Below are positions 17,897-26,092 of a stretch of DNA of 26,092 nucleotides, one piece after another. The translations under genes were made by a program, and so were the position numbers. Position 1 is the first letter of the stretch. Each line of letters opens with the position of its first letter. Under the pieces are notes generated by a model that saw only the letters and a list, made by a program, of their open reading frames with translations, made no database searches and was not told the DNA's origin. The stretch is from Stramenopiles sp. TOSAG23-6 (taxonomy: Eukaryota; Sar): contig LT635950.1 of the NCBI GenBank assembly GCA_900128565.1, forward strand, positions 1 to 26,092. The letters run 5' to 3'.

Positions 17897-20488
17897 TGGA
17901 GCATTGCAAGTAAGACCACCAATTGATGTATCCGTGTGTACTCAAGAATATTTACATGACCTTTATAAAAAAGATGTTAAAGTGATGTATGTTTTCATAA
18001 TGAATTTTAAATTTATTTTTTTTGGTACGAAATTTTGTACCTAAACAAAGAATTTTTTTTTTGGAATATATTTTCATAATGAATTTCAATTTTTTTTTTC
18101 CGTACAATTTTTTTTTGTACTTTATGAATTTCAAAATGTAAAACATATTTTTTCAAAATACATGCAATGGTTGTCTTTTGGTACAAACACTTTTCTGCCT
18201 GTTCAATTAATTGATTTGGAGTTACCACTTAAATCTCTAGATGAAAAAGACTGTTCTACTACGACTACTACTAATAATAATAATAAGAAGAAGAATACAA
18301 ATGATTCTACTACTATTACTACTAATAATAATACTATTACTACTACTACTAATAATAATACAAATGATTCTACTACTATTACTAATAATAATAATAATAA
18401 TACAAATGATTCTACTACTACTACTACTAATAATAATAATAATACAAAGGATAATATTTTCTTAACTAAGCAATTGAATTGCAACTTAAGCGTATCATGG
18501 GACAGTGCGACTGCATCATTATTACGATTTCTGGGAATAGCAAATAGTGATAAAGAGCATGGTATTATTGATGATATAGTAAACAAAACTGTTGATCAAA
18601 ACAAATTTCATAATTATTATTCTGAAAATCGGTATGAAAATATCTGGTCTAAAAAGCTTCGTACCATTTTAGTACAGATAGCTTGTGAAGGATCAGTAAC
18701 ACATACTACAAAAGTAAATGCAGCTGTTCAAGCATCAGAATTATTAGCAGGTTTATGCCCTCCACTGATGGAACGTCAACACAATATAGGTGAAAAGAAT
18801 ACAAACCCTAACCCCAATCATTTATCATCAAATATACGAAATACTCCAAATAATATTTCCATAAATTATTCACCAAGTACAGATTTTACTACAAATTCAA
18901 CAAAATCTTTATTATTAACACCTTTTCCACAAGTTCGTATTGGTTCTCCATTAACTAATAAAACGAATCGAAGACGATCAAAATCTTTAAATTCAGAAAA
19001 TGATCATATTAAAAAAGAAAAAACAGTTACAAAATTTGATGATGATGATTTTTCATTATCGGATAGTGGTAACAAAACTAACCATCACGAAACACCTGTT
19101 CAGTTTAGTTTATTCACTAATGATAATAATGATAATTCTACCATGAATGATAAAAGTCGGAAACGGTTTAGCAGTGCAATGTCGAATATCTCAAATATGT
19201 CAATGGAAAGTGATGTAGTTCAAATTGCTAGAGAGCAGTACGTTTTCATCATAANTATTTTTTTTNAGAGTCTCTATGCTTTTTCATCATTAATTTTAAA
19301 TGTATTTATTCATTTTTTTATAACATGAACTTTGGAATGTAACATATTTTTTCACAATACATATACAGTAAAGGTATCATCAATGAAGAGGAACTTGACC
19401 AAGTTGTAGAGGCAGACCGTCGATGTAGTATTAATGACAACATAGATGGAATGAAACCAATACACTTATTACATGAATCAGACCAATTAAATGAGTCTTT
19501 AGAAGTGAATAATAAATTTCAAAAAAACAATTTAAAATATGAAAAACAAATTGTACCACCGACTCCACCGCCAACAACAACACGTCCACCACCACCAAGA
19601 CTTCAAAAAAATGGTATTTCTTTTTCTGGTATCACAATTCGATGGCCTGATGTTTTAGGTGCAACACAATATGAAGTTCAAATTGGTCATCGATATATGT
19701 ACGTTTTTCATCATTTAATTTCAAATTTATTATTTTTGTACTGAATCCAAAAGAATTCAAAAGTTACAAAAACTAACAAATGTTCAATTTGACATTTTTT
19801 TCCATAGTTCATTGGGGGTTGGCGTACAGCTGGTGGGGTAAGTAGTATAACAGCTGCAGCATTTGATAAAGATGATGCAATGAATAATACAGAATTCGAT
19901 ACGAAGGATGATGATAATATATCGAATTCTTTAGTACATTCGCATACCACTCCAACACGAAATACAGAAAACATACAAAACACACAAAAAACTCTAAAAA
20001 ACTCTAAAAAAAAAAGTTCGATTACAAGAGCAACCAGTATAACAATAAATACATTTTTAATACGTGGTCACTTATTAGAACGAGGGCGTAAGTACATTTG
20101 TCGCGTACGAGCTTTTTCAGTATTAGGTGGTTGGAGTGATTATAGCCGAGCAAGTGACGTCATTGCTTATGAAGGTTTTCCAATACCTGCACCACCAGCT
20201 AAAACAATTATTATTCCAGTTTCTCCAAAGGATGACACTGAAAAAATTCAGATTTCATTAGGTACGAAACTTCGTACATATCAGCCCAAGTCTAAAGATC
20301 AAACAGAAAATAAGAAAAATAATAAAGTAACAACTTCATCTGAAGAACAGGATAGCAAAACCCTAACCATAAGACAAACAAATAATAACAGCCCGAATAA
20401 AGATGATTCAAATAGTATCAATATTTCAGGTGACGTAAGTGATAGCGGATATAGCGAATTTGATGAAGATGCAATTCTTGATTTTTAA
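17897..20488 (+). CDS. PDZ/FN3 protein, 3' part, copy 3
   Basis: Exons 17897-17986, 18164-19237, 19363-19698 and 19813-20488 repeat those of 144-2735. Upstream, at 17753, lies the antisense of the PDZ exon and not the coiled-coil exon, so this copy could not produce the full protein as drawn. This argues that the join at 17753/17754 is wrong. Confidence 0.7.
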
Positions 20489-20678
20489 TACGCTTCTTAA
20501 TAAAACAATATTATCAATATCATATGTATTTTATTAGTTTTATTATGGCTGCCCAATCAAAGGTATATATTACCTATGACCCACTCAATATATAACGTAT
20601 ATAACTCAAAATATAATAGTGAAAACTTTCTGTATAGAAATAAGTTTCTATGGAACCCTGTGTAAAATTGATAGTCAT

Positions 20679-20879
20679 TCAATAAGTGCTAAAGTTACGA
20701 AAGCGAAAGCTTGGCATTAAACTCTTTGGTTGTTGAGGCTCACTTTCATGAGCTTCTAATTTCTTTGTTTTAATTAATGTTTTCGTTTTGGAAGGTGTTT
20801 CCATCGAAACAATACCAAAATAAAGACCAATTCCTATTAAAACAACAATACTAAATACTAGTGTTTTAAGACCAAACAT
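20679..20879 (-). CDS. Small single-pass membrane protein, copy 3
   Basis: Direct repeat of the frame at 2926-3126 (ATG at 20879, stop at 20681-20679), with the same hydrophobic segment and the same neighbours. Confidence 0.5.
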   Translation of the reverse strand: MFGLKTLVFSIVVLIGIGLYFGIVSMETPSKTKTLIKTKKLEAHESEPQQPKSLMPSFRFRNFSTY

Positions 20880-21210
20880 TTTTTTGACACTATTCGTCAA
20901 GAAATTATTAGATGAATCTCTCTATTAGTAAAATTATTGTAGTATAGTAGTGTATCAATATGTAATACAGTGTATAGTCGTATATATAGTAGTACTGAAT
21001 AGTAGTATATAGGATGAGGTAGTCTTTAATTTAACGCCGAGAGAAAAAAGAAAATCACCGGATCTGAAAAAATACTTTTTTAAATACGGACTAGGGTTAG
21101 GGCTGGCATTTCCACGAAAAAAGTTTCAAAAAACATCACGAGTGGGTACCCCGAAGTATACTGCAAATTGTGTACTAGCACTAAGTTTTCTAAAGTATTC
21201 GTTTACACAA

Positions 21211-22373
21211 ATGGCATTACAATCAAATAAAATCTCAAAAGAGAATGATTCATTACAATCAAATAAAATCTCAAAAGAGAATGATTCAAGTTTCCCACGT
21301 CCTCCTCTGCCACATGTAAAGTTACAAACTTCGTCTGCTACAGTCATAGTTTGCTTACATGGGGGTCATATTACCTCTTGGACGCTAAATGGCAGTGAAA
21401 TTCTCTTTCTTAGTGAAAAAGCGGTGTTCAAACCTCCAAAAGCAATTCGTGGTGGAATACCTATATGCTTCCCTCAATTTAGTGATTGTGGACCAATGAA
21501 GAAAAGTCATGGGTTTGCACGGACGTTGACATGGACTCATGATAGTGACATCATACAACATAGAAATGATAAAGACGAAATAACTTCATGTTCAACTTCG
21601 TTGTCTCTTTCCACATTTGTAAAAAGTTGGCCTTACAAGTATAACTTAAAAATGCATATTTCAATTACTGAAAACACTTTACAACAAGATTTAATTGTAA
21701 CAAACAATGGAAAACAAAAATTTGAGTTTACTGCTGTAATTTTACCTTCAATGATTTTTTAATTTTTAATTTAAGATTTTCCAAATCTAATATTTCATAT
21801 ATTTTATTGGATACATCATTATCATACAGGCTCTTCATACATATTTTCGTCTAAACACCAATGCTACAAAGGTTAATGGATTACTTGGATGTACATATTT
21901 GGATTCCTTGGATAATCGAACACGAAAAACAGAAAGTGAAAAAGAAATTACAATTGAAAATGAGATGGATCGGATTTATCTAAATGCACCTTCAAATATT
22001 ATTTTACAAGACGATACAACTTGTATCAATGTGTTTTCGGATCATTCATCGAATACAAATAATACACAAGGATTTCGTGATGGTGTATTGTGGAATCCTT
22101 GGATTGAAAAATCAAAACGCATGTTGGTTTTTCTTACATTTAAAATTATGGTTAGGGTTAGGGGTTACCCCTCATTTTTTTTTCTACGAAATTTTTACCT
22201 AACAAATTTTAAACTTTAAACATATTTTTGTACAAAACATGACTGATTTAAATGATGATGAATATCATAATATGATATGTTACGAAGTCGCTCAAATAAA
22301 TAATAAAATTGTGCTTGACGTTGGCGAAGAGTGGAAAGGATCACAAAAAATTGTTGTTTCGAAAGTGAAATAA
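21211..22373 (+). CDS. Glucose-6-phosphate 1-epimerase homologue, copy 3
   Basis: Exons 21211-21735, 21830-22122 and 22241-22373 repeat 3458-4620 exactly, with intact frames and catalytic motifs. Confidence 0.88.
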
Positions 22374-22456
22374 ATTTATAATTTTTAAAGTCATAATATT
22401 GTGTTTTTTGAAAATATTTCATCCATTGGGAGGGTTACGTAGGGTTTTATAATTTT

Positions 22457-25016
22457 TTAATCATTATATTGTGTTTTTTGAAAATATTTCATCCATTGAG
22501 TTGAACAGCCTCGAGCATTATTGATAATTTTTGTCTTTTGTTTCGTTCTTTGACGTTTATGTTTTGCATTTGCTAGTTTGATCTTTGCTAAATTATCATC
22601 AAATTTGCTTTTTTTATTTCGTGTTTTTTTACTTTGTCGTGGTACTGCCGGATGTCGACTTTTTAAATTATGTGGTACTAAAATTACCTTTTTGTTTTTT
22701 TTCTCTTTTCCATTTTGATTTGATGTACTATTTAATGTACTATTTAATTCTCTACGAATTGAAGTCTTGGTGTCGTATTTCGTTTTTTCTTCATCGCTCT
22801 CATCGTCTGTGACTAATACTTCTTTCAAACCTCGATCAAATAATTCCGATTTCCTTTCAAATTCTTTTTGTCGTGCAACTCGACGAGGATGCGGTGCTAA
22901 CTTAGATCCAAGTTGATTTGCTAATAAATAAACATCACCACGCTCCCCACTGCCAAATGTACAACTTGGTGCTCTTTTAAATCGGGAGTCAAAATGTGAA
23001 ACAACTTTATCAGGAAAATTTGCAGTTGTTGTTTCAGAATATGATGTAGACACACATATTTTGTGAAAAAATATGCCAAAAAAAAACAAAAATTCGTTAG
23101 GTATATAAAATTTGATACAAAAAAAATAATTTCGAAATTCATAATAAAAACATACCCATAGAATTATGAATTACTCGATATAAATCGTCTCTATCTGCAG
23201 CACCAAAATCATGATCACATGAAGATTTTCGACGTTTTGCTGCTGCATTATCAAAAGTTGATGTTACAATTGTAGAGTCGTGCTGATCACTTTTATCTAT
23301 AAACTGAACAGTATTTAAAACATTTGACAATTTCTCACAATCTTCTCGACTTGATTTTCCAAAATCAACACGAGAGGGTGTTCGAAAGCGTGAGTTATGT
23401 GTAGTGTAAAATACTTTATGGTAATCAATACTATCATTCACTTGAGACATATCCTGTGGTAATAAAGCACCTAAATCATTGTGTCGTTTATAAATATCAG
23501 ATCGTTTTGATTTTCCAAAATCAACAGACGGTGGATTAGGTACACGTGAATTATGTTTGGTATAGAATACCTTATTATAATCAACAGAATCACCAAACTC
23601 TGACATATCACGAGGTCGAAGTCCACCAAGCAGATTTGCTTGTTTTAACATATCATCTCTTGTTGAAGCACCAAAATCAACAGACGGTGGATTAGGTACA
23701 CGTGAATTATGTTTGGTATAGAATACCTTATTATAATCAACAGAATCACCAAACTCTGACATATCACGAGGTCGAAGTCCACCAAGTAGATTTGCATGTT
23801 TTAACATCTCTTCTCGGCTTGAAGCACCAAAATCAACACGTGAGGGTGTTCGAAAACGTGAGTTATGTTCCGTTGTAAACGCTTTATTATAATCTATGGA
23901 GTCATTGAACTCTGACATATCTCTAGGTAGTAATGCTCCTAAATCATTATTACGAAATTTTATGTCGTCTCGTTGTGAAACACCAAAATCAACACGAGAG
24001 GGTGTTCGAAAGCGTGAGTTATGTGTAGTGTAAAATACTTTATGGTAATCAACACTATCATTCACTTGAGACTTATCCTGTGGTAATAAAGCACCTAAAT
24101 CATTGTGTCGTTTATAAATATCAGATCTTTTTGATTTTCCAAAATCAACAGATGGTGGATTAGGTACACGTGAATTATGTTTTGTGTAGAATACCTTATT
24201 ATAGTCAACTGAATCAATTTCGTCGGATTTATCAATCACACGAGCACCAGGCATGCCTGTGGCTAATTTCGCTGCAGAAATTCTTGAAGATGCTCCAAAA
24301 TCAACACGTGATGGTGTTCGAAAACGTGAGTTATGTTCCGTTGTAAACGCTTTATTATAATCTATGGAATCCCCGAATTCTGACATATCTCTAGGTAATG
24401 TTTGTTCTAATTCATTGTGTCGTTTATAAATATCAGATCGTTTTGATTTTCCAAAATCAACAGACGGTGGATTAGGTACACGTGAATTATGTTTGGTATA
24501 GAATACCTTATTATAATCAACAGAATCACCAAACTCTGACATATCACGAGGTCGAAGTCCACCAAGCAGATTTGCTTGTTTTAACATATCATCTCTTGTT
24601 GAAGCACCAAAATCAACAGACGGTGGATTAGGTACACGTGAATTATGTTTGGTATAGAATACCTTATTATAATCAACAGAATCACCAAACTCTGACATAT
24701 CACGAGGTCGAAGTCCACCAAGCAGATTTGCATGTTTTAACATATCATCTCGACTAGAGGCACCAAAATCCACAGAAGGGGCATTCGGTGTTCGAGATTC
24801 TGAATATGTCACTCGTTTTTTGGTGTTTTTGGAAGAAGAGGCTTGTTCTGAAAAAAAATGTTTTAACTTTTCATCTGCCAACTGTCCTTTTCGTGTTCTT
24901 TCATCCAGAGATTTTTTGTAATTGGTTTGTGCAGACTTTGTACGCCTTGCTATTGACTCTCTTTCATGCCTTGGGAATGTTTTGTTTGTATCTGGTGACG
25001 AATTTGGGCGATTCAT
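22457..25016 (-). CDS. VDFG-repeat protein, copy 3
   Basis: Exons 25016-23156 and 23055-22457 repeat 7263-4704 exactly. A protein with long internal repeats would normally be the first to differ in length between true paralogous copies, yet all three are the same length. Confidence 0.78.
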
Positions 25017-25302
25017 TTCGTACTTTTTCCGTGAACACAGAGGGAAATAATAGCACTTGGTGCCAGCAGAAGTAATTTTTTTTTTGAAACGTTATCCTTA
25101 TTTTTTAACGTACGATACAATTTTTAGATTTCGATTGATTTCGTGTTTTCAAACATCATTTTTGTGACTGAGTCTTTCTTTGACGTGTCCGGTGGTGGCC
25201 AAACACAAAACAATGTCTACTTTTTAGTCCACAATATCATGATCATACTACGTTGTACATTGTTCAAAGGTAATTAACATAATTGTATTTAACACAACAA
25301 TT

Positions 25303-26051
25303 ATGTTGGATATCCGTTTGTATAGTAAAAAAAAGAAAAAAAAGAAACGTGGAGCAAGAGGAAAGAAGAAAAAAACAGGTCCAAAGTCAAAAAGTCAACA
25401 AAACTCTCAAATTGTATCCCAGCAACATCCTGCAAACAAAACAGCATTAATTTCAGATCACATTTTACCATTACATAATTTATATGATGATAAACATGTG
25501 TGTTCTAAACCCAATTCAAATATATATTTGGTTGATAAAAACAAAATCGTGTCCAAAGCAGTAAAAAAAGAGAGTTTTTCAAAGAATCAAACCTCTGTAA
25601 AAAAAGAGAGTTTTTCAAAGAATCAAACCTCAGTAAAAAAAGAGAGTTTTTCAAAGAATCAAACCTCCTTGACTGAAAAAAAAACATATATTGTCTAGAG
25701 AGGAACCTTCTTATTCTACTTCATCATATTCTCTCGACTGGAAAACAACACATAGTATATCTCAAAAACATCACTATAACTGGGCATCCAAACACAAGAT
25801 ATTACATACTATTGACACTATTGACAACAAAACTGTAGATTTGTTGAACGAGAATAAATGGCATTACGAAAGTAATGCACCTAAAAATACAATTGTAATT
25901 GAAAAGCCTAACCCTATCGATGTTGATGTATTTGATACTGATTTAGAAGTAATTGGTGATACACTACGTACATTAACACAACAAGATTCATATTGTTTGC
26001 CTTCTTTGTTATTACAAGATTGTTCGTTAGGTACAAAATTTGGTACAGATT

Positions 26052-26090
<39 letters not shown>

Positions 26091-26092
26091 AA
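25303..26092 (+). CDS. Lysine-rich protein, copy 3 (frameshifted, cut by window end)
   Basis: Repeats 7550-8339: first frame 25303-25698, second frame through the poly-A to the terminal TAA, which is also the last codon of the window. The run of nine A at the frame switch (25676-25684) has the same length as in the other copies. Confidence 0.45.

Larger units (their letters stand above)
17754..26092 (+). repeat. Block A, copy 3 (direct)
   Basis: Identical by eye to 1-8339 at an offset of 17753, including Ns at 19255 and 19266. It starts on the same base as copy 1 and ends at the base equivalent to 8339, inside the palindrome centre. Both ends of the window therefore coincide with borders of the block, which is what a contig spelled out as a path of graph segments would look like. 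Confidence 0.95.

Noticed and set aside
1-26092. Three copies as a genuine composite transposon or terminal-repeat element
   Set aside because: No transposase or integrase is present, the contents are ordinary host-type genes, and mirrored Ns point to duplication in the assembly.

Overview
The window reads as nuclear DNA of a strongly AT-rich unicellular eukaryote. Genes are interrupted by short introns, intergenic gaps are small, genes lie on both strands, and proteins carry long Asn/Thr/Ser/Lys-rich tracts. TTAGGG-type telomere-like motifs are scattered in coding and non-coding DNA. I cannot name the organism. A PDZ plus fibronectin-III protein and a glucose-6-phosphate 1-epimerase homologue are compatible with a stramenopile- or alveolate-like protist, but that is a guess.

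Layout: there is one 8.3-kb block (A) and one 1130-bp single-copy block (U), arranged A (1-8339), inverted A (8340-16623), U (16624-17753), direct A (17754-26092). Copies 1 and 2 obey p + p' = 16624 and copy 3 is copy 1 + 17753, with no indel that I could find. The palindrome has a 55-bp asymmetric centre (8285-8339) containing a run of 35 A. Both unresolved bases of block A (N at 1502 and 1513) recur at the exact mirrored and shifted positions (15122/15111 and 19255/19266). This strongly suggests that one assembled sequence was placed three times (assembly or amplification chimera) and not three independently sequenced genomic copies. The join from U into inverted A is supported by a gene that reads across it; the join at 17753/17754 and the palindrome centre look artificial.

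Block A holds five genes: the 3' part of a PDZ/coiled-coil/FN3 protein (+), a 66-residue single-pass membrane protein (-), a glucose-6-phosphate 1-epimerase homologue (+), an 819-residue protein of about twelve 52-residue VDFG repeats (-), and a lysine-rich protein with a probable frameshift (+) that runs into the poly-A. U supplies the PDZ and coiled-coil exons, so the most complete PDZ/FN3 gene is on the minus strand, 17753 to 13889.

The most interesting biology is the introns. Seven of the eight introns I could place fit a GT...AT structure, with a long shared 5' end (GTAYGTTTTCATCATGAATT-like), an internal GTACCTAAC-type box and a nearly constant 3' end (CATATTTTTTCACAATACAT-like). In five of them no AG lies near the point where the reading frame must resume. 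Reading frames add up exactly with these boundaries (epimerase 951 nt, VDFG-repeat protein 2460 nt, PDZ/FN3 3144 nt). Only one intron, in the epimerase gene, is ordinary GT-AG. This looks like an invasive intron ('introner') family with a non-AG acceptor. A palindromic core of these introns (TTAGGTAC...GTAC) also lies inside exons, where it encodes Ser-Leu-Gly-Thr-Lys, and an inverted pair of it sits exactly at the centre of the 16.6-kb palindrome.
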